Notes: a model not told the origin generated them from the sequence alone. Shown: positions 13,419-28,147, counted from the stretch's first letter. The stretch: DNA of 64,000 nt from Saccoglossus kowalevskii (GCF_000003605.2 NW_003145293.1:263955-327954), one strand, 5' to 3'. Made by a program: numbers and translations.

Positions 13419-13954
13419 TTGTCAAACTGTTTATTGACTTTTTCCAATTGAGACAGATATCGACATTGCCACGAGATTTTTTGGGTTGTCCTTTCTACTA
13501 TTAAACTATGTCAGAATTATAAACTTCAACACGGTATGGTATGCTATAAGATCTTTGTGTTATTATGAGATGGACTTTTATATTATTCCCATGAGCTTAC
13601 TCATCAACACGTGTGCGTGACACCAAGCTCTCAAATAAGACACAGATATACAACTTGTTGGTGGTTACAACGGATGTGATGATTGGTCGTCAGTTTAAAT
13701 CGTTTTCACGGGGACCCTTGCGTGAAGACTGTTAACACTATCAGCGACAATGGCTCTTGGTGAACAGTGAATAGAGGTGACAACAAGTTTCTTAAGAATT
13801 ATACATCGTTTCACAAGGGAAAAGTTAACGCCAATTCGGTAAAAAAAAAATAAGCTGGTCAAAATTTCAGACTATCCACCCGCCATGAATAAAGGTCCGT
13901 TTCCAATATTTGATGCAAACTAACCTATGTCGATTACTGAGTGTGCCATGTCTA

Positions 13955-13969
13955 ATTTGCATAACAGTT
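13955..13969. promoter_or_regulatory. SOX-OCT composite-like motif
   Basis: ATTTGCATAACAGTT reads as AACTGTTATGCAAAT on the minus strand: a perfect octamer directly abutting a SOX-like half. It matches the CWTTGTYATGCAAAT composite at 13 of 15 positions. This is a sequence match only; use as an enhancer is inferred. Confidence 0.35.
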
Positions 13970-15932
13970 TGTCATACACTGAGTTAAGAGAAGCTACTTC
14001 AACCTGTTGTCCCTGTCAAAACAAAACAAAAAAAACACGTGAATTTAGCAGTTTTCTTTTGTTGGTCTGTTTTTCTTTTCTTGAATGAAAACATTTGTCG
14101 AGTTTTTTAGGACGTTCACATATAGCTGTGAAGGACTATTCACTCCTACCACGCCTCATGTGGACACCACCTCGCCTATTCACACATTGAGACAGGTGTC
14201 AGCTTGCTGTTAACTGCCACGTTCCGTCGTTTTTGTACAGCAACACAAACAATTGGTGAAAACAAATTTACCCCCCACCCCTCCGTACCAGTATAACTTT
14301 GAAGACCAAAATAAACTAAAACACGATTCGAATTAACATCACCGGACACAACATAATCAGATAATTAAATACGGTGACGAGTATGGAGCATGTATATATC
14401 ACACCAAAAGTTGTGCCAATCTTGTGAAATAATTTATTGAACAATCGGACGAAGTATTGCCATTAACATGAAGATGGAATTAACGTCGGATACTCGCTAT
14501 TGTACTTAATGAATGTCTCGATCACAATACAAATGCTATTATTGGTCCAAGCAATTATATCATAAATAACATCAAATTTGTCAGCCAATTGTATAATACG
14601 GTCAGCATGCCACGTGGAAAGGTTACCAAAGTTGAATATTGAGACCATAGGGAGGAATCTACGCATTGAACTTGAATAGGATGGGGCTAATCTAATTATA
14701 AGCCAGTGATTTATTAAAAAAAAATGTTGTCGCATTTGGTCATTTATATTTTTCTTACATTTTAGCAAGTTTTATTTTGTTTTGGAAATGTCAGTATTGT
14801 GCATGATATAATTGGAAATTCGTAATTTATTCTAGAATTCATATATATATTTATTTATATATACTTTATTGAGTATATCTCATGAATAACCCTAAAATGT
14901 CAGATTTATTTGACGAGTGTAGGAACAAATGAAAACATTACTACACTCGTTTAATAAATGTGATATTGTAGGGTCATACAGGTTATATCCTGCTTATCTC
15001 ATGTATCTATTTGCAGCTTCAAACTGCTAAAAAGAAATCGTGGTTTGTGAACAAGTAGTCAAGATCGTAGAGCGCTCTGTTTTGTTTGCATAACCGATCA
15101 CTGCACATGAACGCCGATTACCGCTGGTTTACCCTATTGCCATTAAAAATGTAGTTATTTTTATTGTCATCACTATATTTACAGTTCTAGGATGCATTGG
15201 TAACATAACTAATTCTGAAGTCAATTCTAACCGTGGCTTTTTCACAAGCTGTGGCAACTCGCCACTAGATTTAGGTAAAAACAAGTGTATGATGTACGCG
15301 CAGAAGTTGGGGTTCGGAGAATTTAAAATGAGATCTCACATGAGGTCTCACGATGCTTTATATCACACACGTGCTTTAACCAAAACTGAACTGCCTTGAT
15401 ATGTGGAATAAACATATATATCCTATCATATAGTTGAGAACATTGCGAATAGTTGAGTGTGTGTTATATTGATGAAATAATCATTGAAAGGACGCTATTT
15501 GTTCGCCGTAGCCCGCTGATCAGACGCGGGAACCTCCGATTTCGAGATCTGGACCTCGTAACAAACATCGACATCCCTAACTGGCAGTTATACTTTTTAA
15601 AGTTTAATCATGTGGTATAACTATCCCAAACGCGTTCAAGTTAAAATAAATGAACACAGGTAGCAGTATATCGTACCCAATTTAGGAGATTAACCCTGGG
15701 AACGAACAGCGTTGAACAATGGCTGTGTTTGACGACTTTGATCATGGGTGTCTATTCAAACAAAGAGATTGGTGACTATCAACTCTCACTGCAATTAATG
15801 GTAAACAAACTTAATTTGGTTGAAGAATATTAATATAAATTTAAATTATTTGCGAACTAATACTCGTCCCGGAAGTTCACTCAGCAGTCACGATTGAAAG
15901 TAGTAGACATATCAAGTTTGGATCAATTTCCG

Positions 15933-15982
15933 TAATTAGATTGTATTAATTAATTAAATAATCCAATTAGTTTAATTAATCT
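15933..15982. promoter_or_regulatory. Cluster of homeodomain-type TAATTA sites
   Basis: Within 50 bp there are four or more TAATTA/TAATTAG-type cores (near 15933, 15946-15955, 15965 and 15973). These are generic homeodomain sites. The density is high even for AT-rich DNA, but an AT tract alone could also produce it. Confidence 0.25.
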
Positions 15983-18900
15983 AACTTTTCTGTGCGAAAT
16001 ATTAGAAGTTTGTCCACTAATTAAAATGTGACTTTATCTTCCAATGTGATAATGTTTTATTTTCATCTGCATGAGAACATATAAATTGAAAATATTGTAC
16101 GTCGTTTTGAACAAAATGATGAAGCAGTTCGAAAAAGGGAAAAAGTTACTTTGGTACAACAATTACCCCACTACTAGTTTATAATATATATGTTTTGTTT
16201 TATCCACAGTAAATTGTTTCTTAATAACTTCGTGCCAGGCCACATTACAAGGACAGCTGCTGGATGTACATATTGAAACCATATCCCTTGCTTTGGGACT
16301 ACGTGAAAAGGATGTGTGACTATCTTTACATCGTACTGGTCTCATGGTAGGTTAATACGCTATCCCGGTGTCAACCAGGCCCGGTCGAACACAGGCACCT
16401 GTGGATGGAAATTGCGAAAAGTACAGCGTCATTTAAATTTATTCATTTGTGCCGTATCTTATTTTTAACATTATGATCAAATCATATAAGCATTGTTACA
16501 AACTTAATTTTCCAAACTGATTGCTGATTGGGATGAGTGAAGCATCTGACGATTTTCATATCTAGTATAGAAAAACGGTAAATATATACGACAACTTTCG
16601 AAAAAGCAGATTGTTTGTATCTTAAGAGTGTCATGCACCCACTACCGAGTCACCCTAATCCCGAAAAAAAAAAATTTTTTGCAAGAACCTCTTGAGATCA
16701 GATAAATCCTGGATTTCATAATAATGGCTTTTCACGACTGGGAATTAGGAAATGCTTCCAGTATTTAGAAAATCAACAAGAAGCATAGTTCACAATTTGC
16801 CCCAGCGTCATGGTAAGTTTCCCGGGGAAATTAACTGTCTGTGTACACACTACTTCAAGTTGATTGCTGTTATAAGTGGTTTTATTTCTTAAAAGAAGTC
16901 ATCGACATCAAATTAAAAATGTGAAGTAGGTGGCTATCGAATTACATTTTCAGCCGAGCTCAGCGAGTATCATTTCTTGATGTGAAGAAATAATATCAGA
17001 ATAGAAACCAATTCAATGTCAAGGATAACATGATAGTTATGTCACTTTCCAAGAAAGTGCTTGTTTCTTGAAAACAAGACATGTCTAATGGCATGTACTA
17101 ATGTTACTGAAAGTATGAATTTAATGATATATAATTTCATTCCTAATTTCTAACAGGATATTTTGAACTTGAAAGTAGTGAAAACAGCCAGGCAATTAAA
17201 ACAGCCCACCAAACCACCTGTTAGACTAGGCATCAACTTGAAGTTGAAACAGGTTACCAATATTCAATAAGTCAATCAGTCAATTGATCGATGATTTATT
17301 TACGTTTTCATCCCTGAGTTTGAAGTAATTTGTGCGTGTCTAATGTAAACATAATTATGAAATACACCCTAATTTGTTTATATTTTCGGCCAAAAATGGT
17401 TCATGAGATCCTCGCCGGAAATGCACAACGCCGAGCTTGCCTCTGAAGAGAATGGACATTTAGAAAGGCTAGTAGCTCCTATAGGAACCATAGCTCTAAG
17501 CTGTCAATTCGTCAACCCCACGTAGAATTCCATGACAGTGTATTACGTGGGTGTTACGAGACCCGCTGCTGGGCATAGCAGGGTTCGATGAGTGAGGACG
17601 TATTCAGCAGTGAAAGATAAATTTTTTGTTTGTCACCGAAGTACAAATAATGAAACTAAATTTATTTCAGGAGTGTCACCCAATATGCCTTATGCGTAAC
17701 CCCAAACGGTCACGTGACCAGATACTTTCTGGGGGTATATTTTGCTATCATTAAGTATTTCAGTTTAACTTGCACAGAACGAGATATATTGGAAACTACT
17801 ACTGTTCACAGTCCACAGATAACAACGAAATTATTGTTATCTGTGTACTCTCGGGGCGGACATCCGGGCATTTTAACCGCTTGGCAACCATCACGATGAA
17901 AACAAAAAATGATTGCTCAGGATTACTTCAAAGTTGATTTTGTGCTGTTTCTTTGACTTTAGCTGTTTTCGCCGTTTCACAGCAGCTCGCGCAGTGCCCA
18001 TAGAAATAGAACGTTTTGTGACGTAGTTCCGCTCCCAAGAATAATCCAATGACAACAATACCCCAAGAATGTGCCAAGATGTGTGCCCTTTCGAGGTCGT
18101 GTGTACAGACTATTAATGAATCCACCTTCGGCGTACATCACAATTCGTTGACCCAAGTTTAGTAATGGCAAATAACAGAACATCAATATTGGAAACCATT
18201 TTCTCTAATCAATTGTTGTACCCAGTGAAATGTTATTTAAACTTTTGGAATAACAGTATACTTCTGTAACAGTGTACACAACTTCACAGGGTTGAAGGAA
18301 GTGGTCACGATTGCTAGCGATCACAATTCAGATGAGCTATTTCTCTTCATCATGGTGTGGTGTCTTCACAGAACAGCACAGTGTACGCCGCATCCATCAC
18401 GATAAACAGAGATTGTGTAACGAATAATTAAAACACTTCCCAGAAAACCGCATAAAAAATAAATATAGATATATAATTTTTTTTCTCGAAATATTCAGTT
18501 ACCGCTGAATTATGTATTATGGTGAACAATCTCAGAAAATCGTTCACGTTGATTCATGCGAAATGTTTTAGATTACAAACATTACTTTCACGCGGTGGCG
18601 TAAAGGTTACCGGTGTCTCATTTTTATTACGTCTAAAGTATTCGCAAGCATTGAAATAAAGACAGCACGCAAGGCAGAATGAAATAAATCAAAGCTTTTT
18701 TTGTTGTTGGATGATATTTACCAACTTGACTGTAAGCTGACTTTTTTGAACATTTTATCTCATAACTTCGCAGGCGAAAAGAGATAAAAAGTACCCGGAT
18801 GTAATGGACCATGAAATGAACACTGATAGCGATCACCTCATTGCAAGTAAAATGCGCTGATTTCGTTAAAAACTACTTAAAAGCGGGAAAATTCATAGAC

Positions 18901-20944
18901 TCTCCATGCTGGAAACTTATCTCCCGATGGTCCTAACCACGCCGAGACGAAATTCACTTTACCGTGACTAGTTCTATGTGTATCGAGATGATAGAATTAA
19001 TTTCTGAGCTCCTTATCAAGCAATTTTCAATTACCCGTGTTCGTTTCTAGGGATTCCCTGGAAATATACATAGAAATCAATTTCAGCTCGCCTGTTTGGA
19101 GTGATCGACGAGACGGGTGATCATATGTGAGATCGAAAAGAGAGGTTTTTATCTTCCCGACGCGATGCCACGTCTAAACACGTCCACTTTGAACGTATCC
19201 CGTATACTTTATTACGTCTTGGGTCCATGTAAAAAAAAACATTCAATTATTATTTATTTGATAGTCGCGAAATTATTTGAGGAAAGCAAATGTCTCACCA
19301 ATTCACTTTAGTTTATTTTAAGAATCATTTTGGTGGAAACGCGTAGCGGCATGTCACGTGACACAATACGAATAGTTGCAGTGCATTATGTACTGCTACA
19401 TAAATTGACACATCGCGCGGGCTACTGTTTCGCAAACTGACTTTTAGAACGCTGTTTGAAGTATTTATTATAAGTCTTGACCGACTCGTACTGTATACGC
19501 ATTCGGACATTTTTTCTACTTCTGTCGCTAGATCAAGTTTTAATCGCGACGCACTTAGCGTTTATATGCATCGGCCCCTTAAAAATGACGTCTTGAAGGA
19601 GACTTAAGTTTAATTGCTGCCTTGCCATAATGTACCATAACAAGCCGTTACAAACGAATTCTCTTCAAGTTAGTGACAGAGTCTACTGTTTAAACTGGAA
19701 TTCGAATTTACTTCTAAACAAAGTGACCTGATTGATGCTATTGCTACCACTTATATGGGGAAAAAAAGCGAGTGACGCGTTTGTCGAGGATTGATGTTTT
19801 GAACGAGGTAGTTCATTAGGCGAGAATAAGCTTTGTTGCACTCATTTGAGATCAAGCGAAATCATATTTCACGTTGCGTTATTGTGTCGCCTAATCGCCT
19901 TCAACATCGCCGAAAATAATTTGAAATTTCGTTAAAATTGGATCTCGTAAGCGTGAAATCGCCTCTGCAATCGCAGAACTTCGCTTATCTTCTAAAAAAA
20001 CATTTAAACAATGATTGACTTGAAATAGAGTTGATCTCTTTTAAAAATTTCATTAAATGACGAAAATAGAAAAAGACAACTGCTCTGGTTTGGCGTTGAT
20101 TGATTTTTATTAGTAGTTTCAAAAACAACAACGCCGACAGAGGAGAGAAATTGATTACAATGTACACAGTGAGATGGGGCTTGATAACACTTTCAAAACC
20201 TGGAATTGGTAAACTTATCAAATTACTAAGTACACTCGGTGACCTTTGACCCAAAACACTGAGCAACATTGTACGTGTCGCGTCTCTTTTCGCGGAGTTT
20301 ACTTATTTCTTAAAATACAACATGCGAATATTTTTGTGACGTCAAAATTATGTCCAACGACAGCGCTCTGCCTTCAAGTTGTTTTCATTTTCACAAAAAA
20401 AACAAACAAAGCAAAGCACATGTAATAGCATTCGTTGAACAATTCGTTCGACGGTTATTCCCGAATTTATCCACGCTTTTCCCTTTCCAAGCGTGATACA
20501 TGATAGAATCTTCAGTATTTTAAATATTTTTTCATCGTTTTCATGTGGGATTTACAATCATAAGTCAGGCCAAAATAAAAAGTGGATATTTCAAACCGCA
20601 ATATGGTAGTTGAAGCGACCCTGGTAATTAATTATTTATTATTGAATTTATAGACACATTTGCATCTGTGTCACCCACGTGGTCAATACGATAGTGCTCA
20701 TCGCCATCCCTCATACAGTAGGTATGCTAGCAATAATAGTCATTAATGTAATGTAAGCATAGCTGGGAAAATAGCCAGCCAACCGTGTGTTTTTATTGTC
20801 CTATTACTATTACCGTACTTGGTTCTGTCCTTCAGGTAATTGGCAGTCTGTAAAGTGATATTGAGTTTATGACTCTCCGTATAGATGGATGACGTTTTCA
20901 TTACGAAATCTAAAACAACAATATCAAGCTTATATATTTTGTGA

Positions 20945-21000
20945 CTGGCTACTGTTGGATGTGTTTGTTTCTCCCAGGTTCAAATCCTAGCTGCGGTTGG
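20945..21000 (+). mobile_element. Possible tRNA-derived SINE head (B-box present)
   Basis: GGTTCAAATCC at 20978-20988 is a near-perfect pol III B box, and the flanks CCAGG and CCTAG can pair as a T-arm with one mismatch. A weak A-box-like TGGCTACTGTTGG lies upstream at 20946-20958. The A-to-B spacing is shorter than in a tRNA, and no cloverleaf can be folded, so this is not a tRNA gene. It may be a decayed SINE head. Confidence 0.3.
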
Positions 21001-21265
21001 ACAGTGTAAAGGGCAAATTACATAGTTGATGTGTTACTTATACATTGTAGGGCTACTGACCGAAATTCACCCAATAAAAGATATCACTTTAGGAGGAGGG
21101 TGAGGGATCGTCAAGTTTCCCAGTTCCGTAGATGTCTGAGGTAGATTGGTATTGGTTGTCGACGGGATTATCGCTACATTATATTATAGAATGTTACTCG
21201 TACAGGCCTGTGGCAAAATAACTTTAATGCACGGCTGGTATGCTCTTAACACTAAGGTGGAGAGG

Positions 21266-21290
21266 CCAAACACTGACATTCAGTGCTTGG
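21266..21290. repeat. Short hairpin, 11-bp stem
   Basis: CCAAACACTGA and TCAGTGCTTGG flank a CAT loop, with one A-C mismatch that would be G-U in a minus-strand transcript. No function is assigned. Confidence 0.5.
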
Positions 21291-22540
21291 AGTTTTCCAC
21301 TGGCTCAACATATGTAAACTAAAATCGGTACTGATTGCGACAAAAAAGTATACCATATTTTAGTTTGCGTAGGTGTATTGCTTCTAGTGGGATGTGTGCA
21401 TACACTATGTCATTTTGTTTGATTTCCAGGTACTTATGGAAATGCATCGGAACTATAAGTGTCATATTTCACGAATATACATGTACGCAAGGACGCCATT
21501 GGCGAGGATCGCTTGATGGGGTTAAACAAAGCACACAGCGCAAATTGATGAACAAGATGAAATTAAACAAACGCGCATAGTGTGGATTTCAACTGACATT
21601 GAACCAACCGAGACATGACCAGCACACAGTTTTACGCCTTTATAATGACGGGTTCTATTTTAACTAAGAATAAATACATCGATCGAATTACCGTCCACTA
21701 ATTTTATAATAGTAAGAGTAATATTTAGCTTTGCACCGTTGAGTTTTCAAGATGCGCATCACCACATGAAACTAATTGAGGCGGGGTGTAGTATTCACAG
21801 ATAATAGGGTGCAGAATTCTGTTCTGCGGTGTATTGAAAGAAAGGTTCTGTTAAACTGGTAGCAATATCATTAGAAAAAATATGCACTTGAATTGGGGGT
21901 GTCCTAAATGTGCCATTGTCTTAATTAATATTGCCCATTCTGAACACGCACTCCGAAAACATCTTAGCATTACATTTCAGCGGCGTTGCCACGTTTTTCT
22001 TTTTTGGAAAAAAATGCAATGACTTTAAAAACATAGCGTAGCGTCCGTGACTGACACATCATCACGTTTGAAAGTGAAATGCAGTACTGCGCATCCTGGT
22101 CATAATTCTAACATAATTTACATCACTGACTCTCACACAAAAATGTATAGCTATCGACTAGACATTGACTTACATGGACGCCAAATGATCACAGTGTCTG
22201 CAATGTTTCATACAAAAAGACTTAACACTGACAATTTATACTTTTACAGGCAAGAAAGTGAGAGGATGTTATTGTTTTTAAATCCATCAAATGTGAAATT
22301 TAAAGGCTGAAGAAGATTGTTTTCAGACTCTTCAAAACACGTGACTTGATTATAGAATAATGATTGCATGCACTATTCTGAGCGATAAACTCAAAATATA
22401 TTTGCTTCCCATTTATCGGACATTCAAGTTTGTTCGAAACAGCAATGATCGTCGCCTACGGATACCATTTGAGCTAATTTAAAAGAGCGTGCATATAAAG
22501 GTCCCCCAGATGGTTTATGAGGCGATTGAATTGAATTAAT

Positions 22541-22570
22541 AACAATGTTTAAAGTCATTGTAATTAGCAA
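22541..22570. promoter_or_regulatory. SOX sites in inverted pair plus homeodomain site
   Basis: AACAATG at 22541-22547 and CATTGT at 22556-22561 form an inverted SOX pair. TAATTAG (22561-22567) follows immediately, and more TTAATTA and ACAATAA elements lie downstream to about 22630. This resembles neural SoxB/homeodomain enhancer grammar; no conservation data were available. Confidence 0.28.
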
Positions 22571-25500
22571 TCAATTGGTAGATTAATGTGAAATTTGTTA
22601 CAATACAAAAACAACAATAATTTAATTATATAACTCGACACTCCCTAGATTTGAATAGAAAGCACAAAGAACCTGAAGAGAATTACAGTGACAATCGTAT
22701 TGATAGTTTGAATGGAACGTGGATCACATAAGGGTGTGTAACTCAGAATTTCACTTCATTTCTCTTCCTTATTTAGATTGCTACTTAATCCTCTAGTTTC
22801 AATGCTGCAAATTACAACTCCGGGATATATCACGTGGCTAAGAACTATTTCAGTTATGAAATATACACAGTACACAATAGTACCCTCACCGTTTGTCGCT
22901 ACGTACGAATCGTCACACGTATGTCGTCGCCTCATTTGCTTGGGTAGTTAATAAGAGAAATGTCCTCACATTTATGTTAAACAGTAGGGTTTTTATTTTA
23001 GTCTGAATTTGCTTACTTTGAAATACTAAAATCTTCATTTTCAGCCACTTACGGCATTTTTAAAAATAGAAAACATATTATTATTCATCGATTTGTATTT
23101 ATTAGTTAGCAGTACATATAGTAATCATTGTATGTTGTTTATTGCTGCAAGCATGGCGAGTACTAATAGCAGTCAAATTTCCGCCAGGGAACGAGCTAAA
23201 AATTGGTCATTACAGCGTGCAGTATTAGGAGATTCGAATGATGTCAAGTTCAACTGACCAGTTAATTTAGCTTTAAGGGTATGCAAAAGCTTTCTGATAG
23301 TCCGGATAAACGGAATCGATATCTTTTTTTTGTAGCTTTAATGGCTACCGCACCAAACAATCCCACAGGAATATCCAATATCGAGCGAATTTAATAAACT
23401 AAAGGCAAATAGTCCGCGATATCTTCTCGCACAATAACCGGAATGCTTCGTTTTAGGGTACACACAATTTGAAAAATAAACCCACCCGTTCTTATCGATA
23501 TTTGACAGTTAAATCGATATAGCGAAAGTTAGTCATGAACTTGGAATCGTAAGGACCGTATGGAACGCATAGACGCATGATAAATGTTATATGTTTCATA
23601 TTATTTCCCGAAACAAATTAAAGATTAATATTATTCGCACATACATTATTGTAGATATTCAGGTACGGCTGCTGATAAATATGACAAAATAGGCGGTTAA
23701 TCGCCAGCGAGTCGCAAAGATAGTCACGCTCGCCTCCGCCTCACTGGCAGAGTCATCGTTTTTTTAAATGCACTGTTCGCTGAGGAGATGAGTATATGAT
23801 ATGAAATTATACAGATGGCGGGGGATATGTGGCAACGGGACACTTAACCTATTTTGATAATCAAGCCAAGAACGGCTTTGACCTGACATTATCTTTTATT
23901 GCAAGAGAACAAAATGATTTAGATCTTTATAATAACAAGAAACTATAAACCGCGTACTACAGAAGAACTGGGATTTATTGTAAGGGGACACTCTTCGGCA
24001 TCGCGTTTCACTGATTTAAAATTAAGAGCGGCTTATGAGTCGACGGTGGTTCGACGGTTAATTGATATCAGATTTAATTTAGGAGAGAAATAGCAGCGAT
24101 CAAGTTAAAAAGGGACTTTTAATTCCTGCTCAATCTCTATAAGAAAGAACCACACAGCCCAATCTCGAACGTTTTATCATCCTGTATATACGACTTACAG
24201 CAATAAAATGCGCAGTGCTTTTTTTGTTGTTTTTACCGGCGCGGATGGCACCGACAGAAACAGAACGTAAGCGGATGCAAATAAAACACGACAAAGAGCG
24301 CCATCTACTGAATGAGATCAAACACTGTATTCAATATATAAAACTTTACAAAAAACAAATGAATTTTGGTCGAATATTCGTACGAGAATTTACGTTACAG
24401 ATTATCATTTTTTTCCCGGTGCACCGTAATTATAGGTCTCTAGAAGATAACTCCTGACACCGCTGCGTGAATTCTCTCTGGTACATAGAAAGTAATATAC
24501 ATTCAATGCGAATTTTATTAGGTGTCAAAAACGTATAAAAATGTATAAAGAGTTTAATATTCGCATTGAAGATGCGTCATATAAATATTGAAATCGGATG
24601 GATATCGCGTTAATATTTAAATATATATATATATGAAAACTGAGACGCCGCTTTTGTCGTATATTGTTCTACACTAAATTCTTGTGTTCGAATTGCCTAT
24701 GAATACCTACATGTAACACGCCAACCTTCTCTAACTCAGTGGACTGAAAATAACGGACATCGTACATATTCCAATTAGCGCGAACATTACTCAAACCGTA
24801 ATAACAATCCCCCGACGACAATATCATTAATTAATAAATAAAATACGAATGAAGACATCTTCTTTTGGATTAAATATTGAATACTGTATTTCCGATAAAT
24901 CATCCATTGAATTTATTAGCCGCTATCAAAATAAACATTTTAGCGTCGTTACGAGGAACATTAGATAGTTATTTTATAGCCTGTGCAATATCACTGACAA
25001 CTCTATCCGTGTGCCCGATAGCAGGCAGAAACCCCACAAGTCATCCTAAGGTATTGAAGCTTCTATATCTACGATTGGAAATCCGTAGACCCGAATTCAA
25101 TATATACGAATCTGAACTCAGCCTGGGATCACTGGAATATTATTTGTTTTGCGGATACAAATCATTTTAACTGCGTAGCTAAGGGCGAACTTCTCATCAC
25201 CTCGTTCCCTCTTCAAAAGTTTTACTCAAACTGATATCGGAGAATAAATCGCCGCGACGAACGCGAGCAGAAGAGAGATACTTATCTCACTAATTTGCGT
25301 TTTAAAATATATCTCCTTCAAAATGAAAGAATACTTTTAAATCCGATATCAATCAACATACGTCGCACTCCTTCATCGACAAATGAATTATAAATCTACT
25401 TATATTCACGTTCATATCAATATGTATATATATAACAGACCTGCAGGTATTCTATTCACTGGTTAAGGTTATGATGTCCCTTTTTTATAGCCCTCAAGAA

Positions 25501-26042
25501 AATCGCGTTAATGTGAATAATTACATGCCATGTTTAATAAGTGGCAGAGTCTTTCTTATCATATTAATCACGGAAAGTACATATAGTTTGTTGGATTAAA
25601 ATTACAAAATGGGGAGCTCAGAAAAAGTGAAAAAACGAGAATATACAATGAAGTCTATTGTGCCCGTGTCGTGGTGAAACCATCGGGAAATATGACGGTC
25701 TTCTTTTCAGATTGCTCGGTGAACTGATCACTTAACTTAGCCAATGCGTATGCTTTGCCAAAAACGCCGAGATTTTCTTTGTACAGTAATATTTTTACTC
25801 AAAGGAGATCAACATGCTGCGTGTTTTTATTATAATTTTAGGTGCAAGCTTACTTTTTTCGACGGGAGGAGAGCCTCGTCAGTGGCTGCGTCGCAGGCGT
25901 TCGGTGTACAAGCAGTTGAAATTAGCAATGCGTGGCTCCCGTAATGGGGAAGTAATTCTATTGATCATTATTGTTTACCCATACACAGTGTAATTAAATT
26001 AAGTGTCGGGCTACACAAACTTTAGAGAAAATAGTGAGTACG

Positions 26043-26135
26043 ACCCGATACCTGAAACTGAACACACAACGCGATACGGTGAAATTAAACATCACCCGAT
26101 GTATAGATTTCAAGTTAGATTCAACAAACGCATTG
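26043..26135 (+). repeat. Diverged dispersed repeat, copy 1
   Basis: About 90 bp align with 33580-33675 through a shared core: CTGAAAC, GA, CACACAA, GATAC, then GTGAAATTAAACA and CAC-rich sequence. The copies are on the same strand 7.5 kb apart and differ at many positions, so they are old. No coding potential or terminal repeats identify the family. Confidence 0.5.
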
Positions 26136-28135
26136 ATCAGGTGCCAAAGTGGCATGTTCTAACATTTTATTTATTAACTGAGACTAAATAAGAAAACGAA
26201 ATAAAGTTCCCGAGACTGTCATAATATCGCGCTGATAAAACCAGAATCAATATGGGTTGTTTGAAGAAATCGGTGATATTTATAAAAATAGAAAATACGG
26301 TTCAATTTTTCCATTATTAAGAAGATCGCGTACGTCACGTTGTTATATCTCTACTCCCTTATTCGTTTACCTCCCTTCAATTGTTATGTACTCTGTATTT
26401 TAATTCATACTGGCCATGTATAGCAACTTTAACTTTACCATACGATGAGGCTTATGTAGAATTCATCGACTGAACTATTGAACATATACCGGGCCAAATT
26501 AAATTCACGGCCGCGCGGGCTCTATACGAAGTATTATACGAGAAGACATTGGTCTAAATCACGTGATATGGTGTACACATTTAATTCAAGGGAGTAACTG
26601 ATTTTATTCATATCTTTATGACTTACGCGCCGAATAACATCACAAACATTTCAATTAACTTTTAAACCTAACATTTAGAGAAGCAGAAGACGATATATGC
26701 GTGGCGGCGACTCAATACTTTTAAAAGGTTCATTAACAGTCTAACACATTCAATGGACATCGAGATTTGAATTTCATGCAATGTCCAATTTAGATGTATT
26801 TATTAAAATGAGTACTACAATAGAAAGTGAAATATAGTATTACATGAAATTTTCATATTGACTTGATTCAACATTCAGAGCGCGATTCTAATGTGTTTTG
26901 TAATACTGTATAATTATAACCGTAGACGGAAAACGATGATCATTTCACTTACAGTCCGTGTAAGGATTTCACCGCTAACTCACCGTCTCTGCGACTATTC
27001 TCTGCAGAATGATTCTTGTAATACGCGGGGCGCTGACGGGACACTTTATTATCTACTTTTAACGGATTCAGACTGCCTTCCACAGAAGCTCCACTGAGCG
27101 GTGTAAAGATGGATATACAACTTTACGCCCTGCTTTCAGAGCTCGGACAGAGGAATGTATAACGTCACATACATAGATATTTGTACGAACAAAGCTTTTA
27201 TTTCTGATCACCGCATTCGCTTCTGCCAGTAACAGGTACGTATTTGGCGAACGAGTTTCTTCTCCGTAAACAAAATCTAATTTCAGAATACAATTATCTG
27301 CTTTGAAGCGTGCGGCTTTGTGTAGAAATCCGAGGATTAAATAATGCGACATTGAACAGAAAACAGAGATTATTAAGACGAAAGATTGACGAAACAATAA
27401 CATACATTATGAAAACGACATTAGATATAAATATAATAGGCACTCCTGTCCTCGAATAAAAAGCTGACGAGCTTTCGTATTTCTGTTAATAATTTAGGAC
27501 AAAGTGAAAGTTTGCAATGTAAGTGAGTTACTAAGATAGTTTTATAGTAATAATAGAGATATGAATGTTAAATGAATAATAAACAGGTGATTTTGGATCA
27601 TTCCACAATATCTTTAAAAATGCTTTTAAGTCTAGCAGAAATTGTGCACCTGCCAACCCCTGGTCTCTCACGCGAGCAGATGAAATGAACAACAGTGGTG
27701 AAACTTACACGCCAGGGAAATACGAAGCGGCTGTTTGAACCTTAAGACAGATTTTAAGGTCGCGTACCTCCTTGGCTGTCAGTATTCTGAGAAAACACCA
27801 TAACATGCACAAAATACTGACGTATATTTCAGATCAAAATCAGTTTCAATTTACCTGTTAAAATGCGTTTACAATTTTGACAATTTTTTTTTTAAATAGG
27901 AATGGTCATCGTTGTTGAGTTTAAAACTACTAGTAGATTGCCAATTTTTCTAGCTGATCGACGTAGATGTACCTAGTCGGATTAATTTTGATCTAATCAA
28001 AATAAACGTCTTTATCAAAGACATTTGATATCTTCTCCAATGTATTGAATAGCTCACCCACAATTCTCCGGGGAACAGACTCAGTGAAATAGACAATAAT
28101 TGAATAAAATGGAAACAAACAAGCCTACTATGGTT

Positions 28136-28147
28136 ATGCATATTCAT
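28136..28147. promoter_or_regulatory. MORE-type POU dimer site
   Basis: ATGCATATTCAT fits the ATGMATATKCAT palindromic element on which POU factors bind as homodimers. It lies in a GC-richer neighbourhood (to about 28200) that also has a CAGGTGAAATGA element. Binding is not shown. Confidence 0.3.

Larger units (their letters stand above)
10578..13950. other. Non-coding, strand-asymmetric A-rich region
   Basis: Right of the gap the plus strand repeatedly carries A-rich runs (near 10630-10650, 11150-11180, 12255-12295, 13030-13040, 13370-13385 and 13840-13850), many more than T runs. No coding frame of note is present. The composition resembles an untranslated region or a decayed retrosequence cluster, but no end or polyadenylation arrangement ties it to a gene. 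Confidence 0.4.
13970..22500. other. Non-coding desert, second part
   Basis: No gene is recognisable. The listed frames are short and of chance length. The block contains the homeodomain-site cluster near 15.95 kb, a SINE-like candidate near 20.95 kb, a small hairpin at 21.27 kb and an octamer at 20658-20665, each listed or noted separately. Confidence 0.5.

Noticed and set aside
20945-21000. A functional tRNA gene at the B-box match
   Set aside because: The distance to any A-box-like sequence is too short, and acceptor and anticodon arms cannot be formed.
21127-21152. TGAGGTAGATTGG, resembling the let-7 seed
   Set aside because: Only the first eight or nine bases agree with let-7, the rest of the mature sequence differs, and no hairpin partner is nearby.
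27068-27403. 111-aa minus-strand frame
   Set aside because: No motif, and other frames overlap it equally well; there is no evidence of coding.
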